Positions 1-5,548 of a stretch of DNA of 5,548 nucleotides are shown here, one piece after another. The notes beneath the pieces are model-generated. The model was given only the letters and a program-made list of their open reading frames with translations. It did no database searches and was not told the DNA's origin. The stretch spans positions 1 through 5,548 of the forward strand of contig JAGRHW010000248.1 of the NCBI GenBank assembly GCA_020444765.1, read 5' to 3'. Each line of letters starts with the position of its first letter. The stretch's first letter is position 1. The translations under genes and the position numbers were made by a program. Source of the stretch: Gammaproteobacteria bacterium. Lineage in GTDB: Bacteria > Pseudomonadota > Gammaproteobacteria > Granulosicoccales > Granulosicoccaceae.

Positions 1-1613
1 GGAACGTGACGCGGACGTGCATGAACCGCCGGGGGCCATCGCCGATCAGCCGGACGTCGGTCGCCTTCACGGTCCGGATGTCGCCGGCTTCGCCAAGCAC
101 CTCGCGGGTGACGAAGGCGGGACCGCTTTGCCAGACGGAGAGGCCGTCGGAGACCTCGGGCACGATCTGCACGGTGGCGGCGGCGGAGATGCTCTCGGTG
201 TAGGTGACGACGAGGTAGCCGTTTTCGACCGAATACTGCGGGCCGGCGTCGAAGCTGAGCGGCCGCAGGCCGAGGGCGAATTCGAGGGCGTTGGAGATGC
301 CGTCGCGGTCGGGATCCGCGCCCATCCCGATGACGAGCGGGTCGCTGGACGAGAAGTTGGCCGCCGCCCAGATCGCGTAGGGATTGGCTCCGCCCGCCGC
401 GCCGGGGCTGCCGCCGGCGGTCCCGCTCGGAACCCAGCTAGACGCCTCGCCCCAGAGCGAGCGGTCCAAGGTGTCGTCGCGGATGACCAGCGAGTAGCCC
501 GCGCCATCGGTCTCCGGATACCAGCCGTCATCATAGCTGAAGTCGAGGATGCCGGCGGAGAGCGCTCCGATTTCGAGCCGGAGGTTTTCGCCGCCGTTGC
601 TCAGCGCGCCGCTATAGACGCCGGCGACGTTGAGGCCCGCGCCATAGACCGCTTCAAACGCCGCCTGGTTTTCGACGACCACAATGTATTGGCCCGGCCC
701 GAGATTGATGTCGGGGAACTGGAAGGCGATGCCGTTGCTGAACTGGACGCCGGCGAGGTTGATCGACTGGGCGCCGATGTTGCGGAGCTCGATGAATTCG
801 GTGTCCGAGCCGGCGGCGGGATTGTACATGATCTCGGTGATCCGCAGGCTGGCGAGGATGGCAGCCTCGGCGGTCAAGTCGGTACCGTTGGAGAAGCCGG
901 GCGTGGGCAGGGCGAAGAACGCGAAGATCTCCGCGCCGTCGGTGGCCCGACCTTGCGAGACGTCATCCTGCTGCGAGTAGAACAACACCTGGTCGATGAG
1001 CGCGCCGCCGCTGCCGAGGAGCGCGACGCCTTCGCTGAATTTCGAGAGGTGGAACGAGGCGTTGTTGCGGCCCGATCCGCCGTTGGGTTCGAAGACCGCG
1101 AAGCCGCTGGCGGCGACGAAGCTGAGCGCGGGGATCTGGTATTTTAGCGGGTTGGCACCGAGGTCGTCGGTCAGGTAGAGGCCGGCGAGCGAGACCGGGA
1201 CGGGCGACGGGTTATAGATTTCGATGAAGTCGCGGTCGTAGGTCAGGTCGTTGCTGGCGAGCCATTCGTTGACCACCAGCCCGGCGGTGAAGCCGGTGGG
1301 CTGCGCGACGTTGGCGGCGCCGGGCGTCGGCAAGTTCAACCCCCAGGCGGCATCGTGCCCGGTGCGCCCGACCGAAAGGTCCGGGATCTGCGGGCCAAAC
1401 TCGACGGAATCGACGACCGCCGCGCCGGCATCGAAGAGGAAGACGCCCTCGCCTTCCACCGCGAGCGAGAACCCGAGGTGGGTGCCGGAGGTGCCGTCCG
1501 CATCCCCCGCAAAGAGCAGCAGGTAGCCGCCCGCCGGGATCAGCGTGTTCGCCGGGAAGACGAACTTCGGCGCATCGGCGGAATCGCCGATCCCCATGCC
1601 GCCGATGTCGATG
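1..1613 (-). CDS. Lamin-tail-domain (LTD) repeat protein, partial at both ends
   Basis: Read leftward, the frame whose codons occupy plus-strand triplets starting at 2, 5, 8 and so on has no stop from the join to base 1. I translated it by hand. It contains three lamin-tail-like beta modules. The first (about 1,613-1,310) has SAIDIGGMGIGD, IPAGGYLLLFAGD and LPTPGAAN. The second (about 1,290-880) has VVNEWLASND, DFIEIYNPSPVPVSLAGLYL and LPTPGFSNG. The third (about 860-400) has ITEIMYNPAAGSDTEFIELR, LGPGQYIVVVEN and SGTAGGSPGAA. Then comes YAIWAAANF and a calcium-loop-like DPDRDGISNALEFALGLRP (about 340-265), and a beta-rich tail ending RRFMHVRVTF at the window edge. Such tails close many Verrucomicrobiota surface proteins, so the true stop is probably only a few codons outside. 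LTD modules are immunoglobulin-like folds found in bacterial extracellular proteins, often with CotH or nuclease domains. No enzymatic domain is visible here. The N-terminus and any signal peptide are lost at the join. The fold assignment is strong; the role is unknown. Confidence 0.85.
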
Positions 1614-1626
1614 GCCGAGGCGCTCG
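1604..1626. other. Breakpoint between two unrelated DNA segments (probable assembly chimera)
   Basis: Minus-strand lamin-tail homology runs rightward up to SAIDIGG, encoded by about 1,598-1,618. Plus-strand ComM homology begins at AEALE, encoded from 1,614, and continues without a break. The two coding signals are on opposite strands and both are truncated by each other within roughly 15 bases. GC bias drops across this point, with codon third positions almost all G or C on the left and mixed on the right. No transposon end, direct repeat, tRNA or integrase is visible. The stretch gccgaggcgctcgaa (1,614-1,628) reads plausibly in both genes, so a short shared sequence may have guided either a false assembly join or a real recombination. 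I infer a chimeric contig as the most likely cause. Confidence 0.75.
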
Positions 1627-2396
1627 AAACCGCGGCAGTGGTTTCGGTCAGCCGGCAGCCGTTTGATACGCGGCGTTTTCTTTGCCGGGCATTTCGCGCA
1701 CCGCACCATACGGCATCCGGTGTGGCGCTGGTCGGCGGTGGCAGCAATCCGCGTCCCGGGGAGATTTCCCTGGCGCATAACGGCGTGTTGTTTCTCGACG
1801 AATTGCCGGAATTCAGCCGGCAGGTGCTCGATGTCCTGCGCGAACCGCTGGAGACCGGGCGGATCTCCATTTCGCGCGCCGCACAGCAAGCCGAGTTCCC
1901 GGCCCGTTTTCAGTTGATTGCGGCGATGAATCCCTGTCCTTGCGGGCATTTTGGCGACGATGGGCGAGAGTGTCGCTGTTCGCCGGGGCTGATCGCGCGC
2001 TACCAGTCGAGAGTGTCCGGGCCGTTTCTGGACCGTTTCGATATGCAGGTTACCGTGCCGCGTCTGACGCTGTCTGAATTGCGCGGGCAGGGCGAGAGCG
2101 GTGAGTCGAGCGGCACGGTGCAGGCGCGGGTGATTCAGGCGCGAACCGTTCAACTGCAGCGTGCGGGAAAACCGAATGCCCGGCTCAGCAGTTCGGAGAT
2201 CGAGGCTTATTGCAGCTTGAGCCGTGCCGACAGCGGCTTTCTGGAGCAGGCCATGCAACGACTGCAACTGTCCATGCGGGCCTATACACGGATTCTGAAA
2301 ACCGCGCGTACCATCGCCGATCTGGCCAGACGGCAAGACATCGAACGCAAACATTTGCTCGAAGCCTTGGCCTTTCGGGAGAATCTGCAGCGCTAG
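1614..2396 (+). CDS. comM: ComM/YifB family AAA+ helicase, C-terminal half (5'-truncated)
   Basis: ComM is a hexameric AAA+ ATPase that drives branch migration when incoming single-stranded DNA is integrated during natural transformation. It belongs to the Mg-chelatase subunit ChlI-like family and is usually about 500 residues. About 260 residues are present here. From the join the order is EALETAAVVSVS; RAPHHTAS (about 1,695-1,718); VALVGGGSNPRPGEISLAHN; the Walker B segment GVLFLDELPEF (1,782-1,814); and NPCPCG (1,929-1,946) with a following CRC, a four-cysteine cluster typical of the family. Then come ARYQSRVSGPFLDRFD and a Mg-chelatase C-terminal helical domain (SMRAYTRILKTARTIADLA) before a TAG stop. 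The N-terminal domain and the Walker A loop, which should lie just upstream, are absent because the homology stops at the breakpoint. In-frame ATGs at 1,545 and 1,611 exist, but a product started there could not bind ATP normally. The family call is near certain; intactness in the source genome cannot be judged. Confidence 0.93.
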   Translation, partial: AEALETAAVVSVSRQPFDTRRFLCRAFRAPHHTASGVALVGGGSNPRPGEISLAHNGVLFLDELPEFSRQVLDVLREPLETGRISISRAAQQAEFPARFQLIAAMNPCPCGHFGDDGRECRCSPGLIARYQSRVSGPFLDRFDMQVTVPRLTLSELRGQGESGESSGTVQARVIQARTVQLQRAGKPNARLSSSEIEAYCSLSRADSGFLEQAMQRLQLSMRAYTRILKTARTIADLARRQDIERKHLLEALAFRENLQR

Positions 2397-2405
2397 AACG
2401 GGCTA

Positions 2406-2433
2406 TTGAAGTACGACCCGGTTCTGGATTAAT
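2406..2433 (+). promoter_or_regulatory. Possible sigma-70 promoter for the glutaredoxin-like gene
   Basis: TTGAAG (2,406-2,411) and ATTAAT (2,428-2,433) are separated by 16 bases and preceded by TGG, which fits an extended -10 element. Each hexamer matches four of six consensus positions. It lies just after the comM stop and would start a transcript near 2,440, giving a leader of roughly 100 bases. The match is weak, and transcription could instead read through from comM. Confidence 0.25.
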
Positions 2434-2440
2434 CTCCGGC

Positions 2441-2520
2441 AAATTTGAAAAAAAACCGCAATATCCAAGAAAACAACATAAAAACACCTAAAAAAATAAG
2501 AAAACTTCAGAAAAACAAAG
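2441..2520 (+). other. A-rich leader upstream of the glutaredoxin-like gene
   Basis: By direct count 51 of these 80 bases are A and only 10 are T, against a balanced GC-rich background on both sides. No hairpin is visible, so an RNA from here would be largely unstructured. It sits directly before the ribosome binding site at 2,527-2,532. A-rich unstructured leaders can help ribosome loading through protein S1; that role here is inference. It contains runs such as eight A at 2,448-2,455 and seven A at 2,490-2,496. Confidence 0.6.
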
Positions 2521-2526
2521 CGGGAT

Positions 2527-2532
2527 GGAGGA
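2527..2532 (+). promoter_or_regulatory. Ribosome binding site GGAGGA
   Basis: GGAGGA lies six bases before the ATG at 2,539. It is a near-perfect Shine-Dalgarno sequence and fixes the start of the glutaredoxin-like gene. Confidence 0.85.
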
Positions 2533-2538
2533 ATCTCG

Positions 2539-2913
2539 ATGCAATTGATCCGCTATCTGTTAGGACGGTTGATACTGGCGATCGACTGGCTGACCCGTCC
2601 AAAGCCCGTTGTGGAGCGCAGCGCCGCCGATCAGCAGCGCATCGCGCAAAAGCTGCAAACCTACAGCCTCTTCGAATTGCCGGCTTGTCCGTTTTGCGTC
2701 AAGGTGCGCCGGGAATGCCGCCGGCTGGCGCTGGATATCCGCCGCCTGAATGTCAAACAGGATGCCGATTCGCTGCAGGATCTGAAGTCCGCTGGCGGCA
2801 AATATCAGGTGCCGTGTCTACGCATCGAAAAGCCCGACGGCAGTACCGAGTGGCTGTACGAGTCTTCGGACATCATTTCCAGATTGCGTGAGGATTTTCT
2901 CAGTCCGTCCTGA
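2539..2913 (+). CDS. Glutaredoxin-like / GST N-terminal thioredoxin-fold protein
   Basis: This 124-residue protein has a thioredoxin-fold core with the redox motif CPFC at residues 50-53 after the first beta strand (YSLFELPA). It has the expected VP cis-proline site at 91-92 (KYQVPCLRI) and a glutathione-binding-like segment WLYESSDIISRL (105-116). These are features of the glutaredoxin and glutathione S-transferase N-terminal fold, which reduces disulfides or mixed glutathione disulfides. The first 18 residues (RYLLGRLILAIDWL) are hydrophobic with flanking arginines and may associate with the membrane. I recall similar N-terminal extensions in gammaproteobacterial homologues such as those of Pseudomonas. 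The physiological substrate is unknown. The start is well supported by GGAGGA six bases upstream. The gene converges with the acyltransferase gene, leaving three bases between stop codons. Confidence 0.88.
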   Translation: MQLIRYLLGRLILAIDWLTRPKPVVERSAADQQRIAQKLQTYSLFELPACPFCVKVRRECRRLALDIRRLNVKQDADSLQDLKSAGGKYQVPCLRIEKPDGSTEWLYESSDIISRLREDFLSPS

Positions 2914-2916
2914 AAA

Positions 2917-3819
2917 TCAGGGCCTGCTATATTGTCGCTTGCCGCCTTCCTGGAGCAGGCGAAAACGCCGGTAACTCCATAGATACTGCTCCGGTGCGAT
3001 TGCGATGCAGCGCTCCACCGCTTGATTGATCGCGGTTGCCGCCTGCAGCGGGTCAGGATTGTAAAAATCTTCCAGCGGCTCCAGAAACTCCAGCTCAAAA
3101 CCTTTTTTCAGGCGCTTCATGACGCAAAAGACAACCGGCGTGCGGTTTTTTTGCGCAAGCTTGCCAAGTAATGTCATGGTGCAGGCGGGGGTGTTGAAAA
3201 GCGGCGCGAAGACGCCGTTTTCCCGGTCCGGCTCCTGATCCGGGAGAATCCCGATCACCTGGTTTTCGCGCAGTGCCTTGAGGATAGTACGGACGCCGGA
3301 GGCATTGGCCGGCGCGGTCTGCGCGCCGAACCGTTCGCGCGCGTTGCGGATGATCGGGTCCAGCGTTGCCGAGCGTGCCGGACGGTACATATTGACCATC
3401 GGATAGCTGGCGTTGATATAGACCGCGATCAGTTCCCAGGCGCCGATATGCGGGCTGGCCAGCAACAGTCCCTGATTGCCGGCCAGGGCACGGTCGAAAA
3501 CCTGCCGGTTTTTCACCGAGGTCACCAGTTCGCACAGCCGATCCTCCGGCCAGCGCCACATCGCGCCGGTTTCCAGCAGGGCCTTGCCGGTGTGTATCAT
3601 GCTCTGCCGGCCAAGCCTGTCGCGCCATTGAGCGGATTGATCGGGAAAACAGAGTTGCAGATTGATTTCAGTCGCCGTGCGTTCGCGCCCTCGAATCGCC
3701 CAGAAAAACAGGCCGAGCCACGTGCCGAGTCGGTGTTGCAGTGATAACGGCAGCCGGGCGATCAGGTCGATCAGACGACCCGGCAGGCGGCCTTTGAGTG
3801 GGGGTTGAGTCACGCTCAA
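2917..3819 (-). CDS. LpxL/HtrB-family lysophospholipid acyltransferase
   Basis: The 300-residue product matches the lipid A biosynthesis acyltransferase family (LpxL/LpxM/HtrB), inner-membrane enzymes that add a secondary acyl chain to a lipid A precursor or related lipid. The catalytic HX4E motif is HIGAWE at residues 124-129, preceded by GLLLASP. Other family blocks are INLQLCFPD (52-60), VNMYRPARS (142-150), IGILPDQEP (189-197), FAPLFNTPA (204-212) and the C-terminal PEQYLWSYRRFR (276-287). The N-terminal hydrophobic part is modest (LGTWLGLFFWAI, 31-42), shorter than the clear anchor of E. coli LpxL. The frame has no ATG at its start. TTG at 3,819 is the chosen start and GTG at 3,813 is an alternative; neither has a good Shine-Dalgarno sequence. 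The TTG lies 26 bases after the ttcA stop, so both genes are probably one transcript with translation linked to ttcA. The exact acceptor lipid cannot be told from sequence. Confidence 0.9.
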   Translation of the reverse strand: MSVTQPPLKGRLPGRLIDLIARLPLSLQHRLGTWLGLFFWAIRGRERTATEINLQLCFPDQSAQWRDRLGRQSMIHTGKALLETGAMWRWPEDRLCELVTSVKNRQVFDRALAGNQGLLLASPHIGAWELIAVYINASYPMVNMYRPARSATLDPIIRNARERFGAQTAPANASGVRTILKALRENQVIGILPDQEPDRENGVFAPLFNTPACTMTLLGKLAQKNRTPVVFCVMKRLKKGFELEFLEPLEDFYNPDPLQAATAINQAVERCIAIAPEQYLWSYRRFRLLQEGGKRQYSRP

Positions 3820-3845
3820 GGTTTGTCGATAGGCGTCCAGCGAAC

Positions 3846-4628
3846 CTAACCGGCTTGCCGCTGTGACTCGCCGATATGCGCGAGCGCGGCATCGAGGCCG
3901 ACCGACATCACCGGCTTCAGGGTCGTCAGCAGGTTTTTAAACAAACGCGGATTGAGGCGTTCTTCGCCGGCCAGCAGTTCTTTCATATGCTGGCGCTGGG
4001 TCGGCATGGCGAAGCAGGCCGGGCAGCTGTCCTGGACCACCGGCAGGTTTGCCGCTGTCGAAAAGTCCCGTGTCTGGCGTTCGCGCACATAGACGAACGG
4101 GCGGATAATGCGCAGATCGCGGGCGTCGTTCAGATAATGCGCTTTCATGGTTCTGATCTGGCCGCCATGAAAAGCCGACATCATAAAGCTCTCGGCGAGA
4201 TCGTCGAGATGCTGGCCCATGGCGATGACGTTATAGTTGTTGTCGCGCGCGACCCGGTAGATCACGCCGCGCTTGATGCGTGAGCAGAAGGCACAGAAAG
4301 AGCTGTTCGACATATGATCGCGGGCCAGCTGCTCCATCGGCTGCCGTTCGTAAAAATACGGGGTTTTCAGCGTTGCCAGATAGGGTATCAACGGCGATGG
4401 GTCGAAGCTCTCGATCATTGGGTCGAGCGTGACCGCGGCGACCTCGAAATGGATTGGCGCGCAGCGGCTGAAGTGCAGCAGGGCGTGTAACAGCGACAGC
4501 GAGTCCTTGCCGCCAGAGAGCGCCAGCAACACCCGGTCGCCGTCCTGTAGCATGCCGAAGTCGTGAATGGCCCTGCCTGTCAGGCGCAGCAGGGTTTTGG
4601 GCAGATTTGGCGTTGAATCGTCTTTCAT
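3846..4628 (-). CDS. ttcA: TtcA-family tRNA 2-thiocytidine synthetase
   Basis: TtcA proteins use ATP and an iron-sulfur cluster to thiolate cytidine 32 in the anticodon loop of certain tRNAs in the cytoplasm. This 260-residue protein has the PP-loop ATP pyrophosphatase motif SGGKDS at residues 38-43. It has two cysteine pairs, CAFC (C112, C115) and CPAC (C202, C205), which would hold the cluster, and GQHLDDLAESFMMSAFHGG (138-156) in place of the usual GHHRDD-type block. SRIKRGVIYRVA follows the first pair. At 260 residues it is shorter than E. coli TtcA (311), mainly at the C-terminus, so it may be a TtcA-like paralogue with a different tRNA target. The ATG start is clear, but the bases before it (ccacccc) give no Shine-Dalgarno match. 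A GATAAT on the minus strand at 4,644-4,639 would, if a -10 element, make the mRNA almost leaderless. It is followed after 26 bases by the acyltransferase gene. Confidence 0.88.
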   Translation of the reverse strand: MKDDSTPNLPKTLLRLTGRAIHDFGMLQDGDRVLLALSGGKDSLSLLHALLHFSRCAPIHFEVAAVTLDPMIESFDPSPLIPYLATLKTPYFYERQPMEQLARDHMSNSSFCAFCSRIKRGVIYRVARDNNYNVIAMGQHLDDLAESFMMSAFHGGQIRTMKAHYLNDARDLRIIRPFVYVRERQTRDFSTAANLPVVQDSCPACFAMPTQRQHMKELLAGEERLNPRLFKNLLTTLKPVMSVGLDAALAHIGESQRQAG

Positions 4629-4709
4629 GGGGTGGCAGATTATCGCCGGCGGGCCGTTCGGGCAAGCGTCAATCGCATATCGCCCGGTAAAGTGGCGCTC
4701 TATGCCGAT

Positions 4710-4735
4710 AAAAAGCCCCGCCCGAAAGGCGGGGC
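4710..4735 (-). terminator. Intrinsic terminator acting on leftward transcripts
   Basis: A perfect 8-bp GC stem is formed by GCCCCGCC (4,715-4,722) and GGCGGGGC (4,728-4,735) around a 5-base loop. Read leftward it is followed at once by five T (A run at 4,710-4,714), the classic Rho-independent form. Read rightward it is followed only by ccagttgtcttt, so it is weaker in that direction. No leftward gene lies immediately upstream of it. It may insulate ttcA or end an unrecognised RNA. Confidence 0.65.
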
Positions 4736-4808
4736 CAGTTGTCTTTGTGTGTAAGCGCCACGGCTTGGCATTCGATACCAGGCCTTGCTGAAGTGAATCG
4801 GCGATGCA

Positions 4809-4836
4809 TTGAGCCTGATTCTCAACGCTGTATCAT
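4809..4836 (+). promoter_or_regulatory. Candidate sigma-70 promoter for dtd
   Basis: TTGAGC (4,809-4,814) and TATCAT (4,831-4,836) are 16 bases apart. They match four and five of six consensus positions. Transcription would start near 4,843, giving a dtd leader of about 135 bases. It is the best rightward match I found between 4,736 and 4,977. Confidence 0.38.
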
Positions 4837-4967
4837 CCCGGCATCGTCAATAGAGTATCCGGTACGTTGGCAGCGTTTGATATTGGGGAAACCCGCAGGC
4901 CGCGAATTCCCGCCTCGGATAGGAGATTTCCAGGCCGTCGGTGCATCGGAGTCGGGTAGCATGGGAT

Positions 4968-4972
4968 AGGAG
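4968..4972 (+). promoter_or_regulatory. Ribosome binding site AGGAG for dtd
   Basis: AGGAG ends five bases before the ATG at 4,978. It agrees with the family start [13 protein letters not shown]. Confidence 0.8.
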
Positions 4973-4977
4973 CAGGT

Positions 4978-5430
4978 ATGATCGGTTTGATACAACGCGT
5001 CAGCCGCGCGTCGGTTACGGTTGCCGGAGAGCGGATTGCGGACATTCACCAGGGGTTGTTGGTGTTGCTGGGTGTGCAACGGGGCGATCAGCAGCAAACC
5101 GCTGATCGCTTGCTGGAGAAAATACTGGCGTATCGGGTTTTTTCCGATGCGGAAGGCAAAATGAATCTGGGCTTGCGCGATGTAGCAGGCGGTCTGCTCG
5201 TCGTACCGCAGTTTACCCTGGCCGCGGATACCCGTAAGGGGCTCAGGGCAGGGTTCTCGACTGCAGCGGCGCCGGCCGAAGGTGAGGTTTTGTACGATTA
5301 CTTTGTTACGCAAGCCAGGCGGGAAATGCCCGGCTTGCAGACCGGACGGTTCGGAGCTGACATGCAGGTCGAGCTGGTCAACGACGGGCCCGCGACATTC
5401 TGGTTGCAGGTGCAACCGCCTGAAACCTGA
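4978..5430 (+). CDS. dtd: D-aminoacyl-tRNA deacylase
   Basis: DTD is a dimeric cytoplasmic enzyme that removes D-amino acids, and glycine mis-attached to tRNA-Ala, from tRNA, keeping them out of proteins. The 150 residues match the family's usual length (about 145-150) from end to end. They start [15 protein letters not shown] and include GLLVLLGV (26-33), [13 protein letters not shown] (52-64) and the two signature motifs. Motif 2, NDGPAT (135-140), supplies the cross-subunit Gly-cisPro element used for chiral selection. Motif 1 is PQFTL (77-81) where the textbook form is SQxTL. I recall proline here in some proteobacterial homologues, so activity is still expected. The start is fixed by AGGAG and by family alignment. 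No terminator hairpin follows the TGA, so the next gene 82 bases downstream may be co-transcribed. Confidence 0.96.
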   Translation: MIGLIQRVSRASVTVAGERIADIHQGLLVLLGVQRGDQQQTADRLLEKILAYRVFSDAEGKMNLGLRDVAGGLLVVPQFTLAADTRKGLRAGFSTAAAPAEGEVLYDYFVTQARREMPGLQTGRFGADMQVELVNDGPATFWLQVQPPET

Positions 5431-5512
5431 AAAAACATAGCCCGTTGGTCAGATGGAAATGCATCGGCCTGCACCGCAAACTGGCAGAGGTTTTCTTGAG
5501 CCGGGAGTGTCA

Positions 5513-5548
5513 ATGTCAAAACTCAAATACATTCTGCTGCTGTTGAGC
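5513..5548 (+). CDS. Start of a gene with a hydrophobic N-terminus (partial)
   Basis: ATG at 5,513 opens a frame reading MSKLKYILLLLS to the window edge. Lysines followed by a leucine-rich run look like the start of a signal peptide or membrane anchor. GGGAG at 5,503-5,507 is five bases upstream and is a fair Shine-Dalgarno sequence. Only 12 codons are visible, so nothing can be said of function. Confidence 0.6.
   Translation, partial: MSKLKYILLLLS

Larger units (their letters stand above)
4629..4977. other. Divergent intergenic region between ttcA and dtd
   Basis: These 349 bases separate two divergently read genes. They hold a leftward intrinsic terminator (4,710-4,735), a candidate rightward promoter (4,809-4,836) and the dtd ribosome binding site. 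I looked for a tRNA cloverleaf, other strong hairpins and short ORFs with ribosome binding sites on both strands and saw none. The motif ATAGGAG occurs twice, near 4,919 and at 4,966-4,972; only the second serves dtd. Confidence 0.6.

Noticed and set aside
17..1147. Long rightward open frame of 376 codons
   Set aside because: It runs in the antiparallel register of the lamin-tail gene. GC-rich codons leave the opposite strand free of stops, and its protein (rich in Asp, Glu, Arg, Gly) resembles no family.
1212..2354. Leftward open frame of 380 codons across the join
   Set aside because: It is antisense to comM and crosses the breakpoint. The arginine- and histidine-rich translation has no recognisable domain.
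2445..2891. Lysine-rich rightward frame starting in the A-rich tract
   Set aside because: The lysines come only from A runs. The rest is the glutaredoxin-like gene in the wrong frame, and there is no ribosome binding site.
2922..2960. Inverted repeat GCCTGCT/AGCAGGC as a terminator
   Set aside because: The loop is 25 bases, it lies within the acyltransferase coding end, and no T run follows in either direction.
4867..4895. TTGGCA as the -35 of a second dtd promoter
   Set aside because: No acceptable -10 hexamer lies 15-19 bases downstream.
4822..5415. Leftward open frame of 197 codons over dtd
   Set aside because: It is the antisense shadow of dtd, without a family match or ribosome binding site. 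It was considered as a source of the leftward terminator's transcript, but nothing supports it as coding.

Overview
The window looks like two unrelated pieces of DNA joined near base 1,615. The left piece (1 to about 1,613) is very GC-rich. Read leftward, it encodes one continuous secreted-type protein made of tandem lamin-tail domains, ending in a C-terminal region typical of Verrucomicrobiota (Opitutales-like) surface proteins. The right piece (about 1,614 to 5,548) has lower GC and encodes ordinary housekeeping proteins that resemble those of Gammaproteobacteria. Lineages are judged from remembered family sequences only; no search was run.

Layout: (1) 1 to about 1,613, minus strand: about 538 codons of a lamin-tail-domain protein, open at both ends. 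(2) About 1,614-2,396, plus strand: the C-terminal half of the AAA+ helicase ComM (YifB). Its N-terminal half, including Walker A, is missing because the homology starts at the join. (3) 2,397-2,538: a short gap with a possible promoter and a strikingly A-rich leader, followed by a small glutaredoxin-like gene (2,539-2,913) with a strong ribosome binding site. (4) 2,917-4,628, minus strand: a LpxL/HtrB-family acyltransferase gene lying just downstream of a ttcA-type tRNA thiolation gene. The two are probably one transcript and converge on the glutaredoxin gene with three bases between stop codons. (5) 4,629-4,977: a divergent intergenic region with a leftward intrinsic terminator and a plausible dtd promoter. 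(6) 4,978-5,430, plus strand: dtd, D-aminoacyl-tRNA deacylase. (7) 5,513-5,548: the first 12 codons of a further gene with a hydrophobic N-terminus.

The right-hand genes serve general cell maintenance: tRNA modification (ttcA), proofreading of mischarged tRNA (dtd), lipid acylation (lpxL-like), thiol redox chemistry (glutaredoxin-like) and recombination during DNA uptake (comM). They are neighbours rather than one pathway. I see no defence system, CRISPR array, transposase, tRNA or rRNA, and no convincing new system. The most important observation is the abrupt join near 1,615. It is most simply a chimeric metagenome contig; a real rearrangement is possible but less likely.
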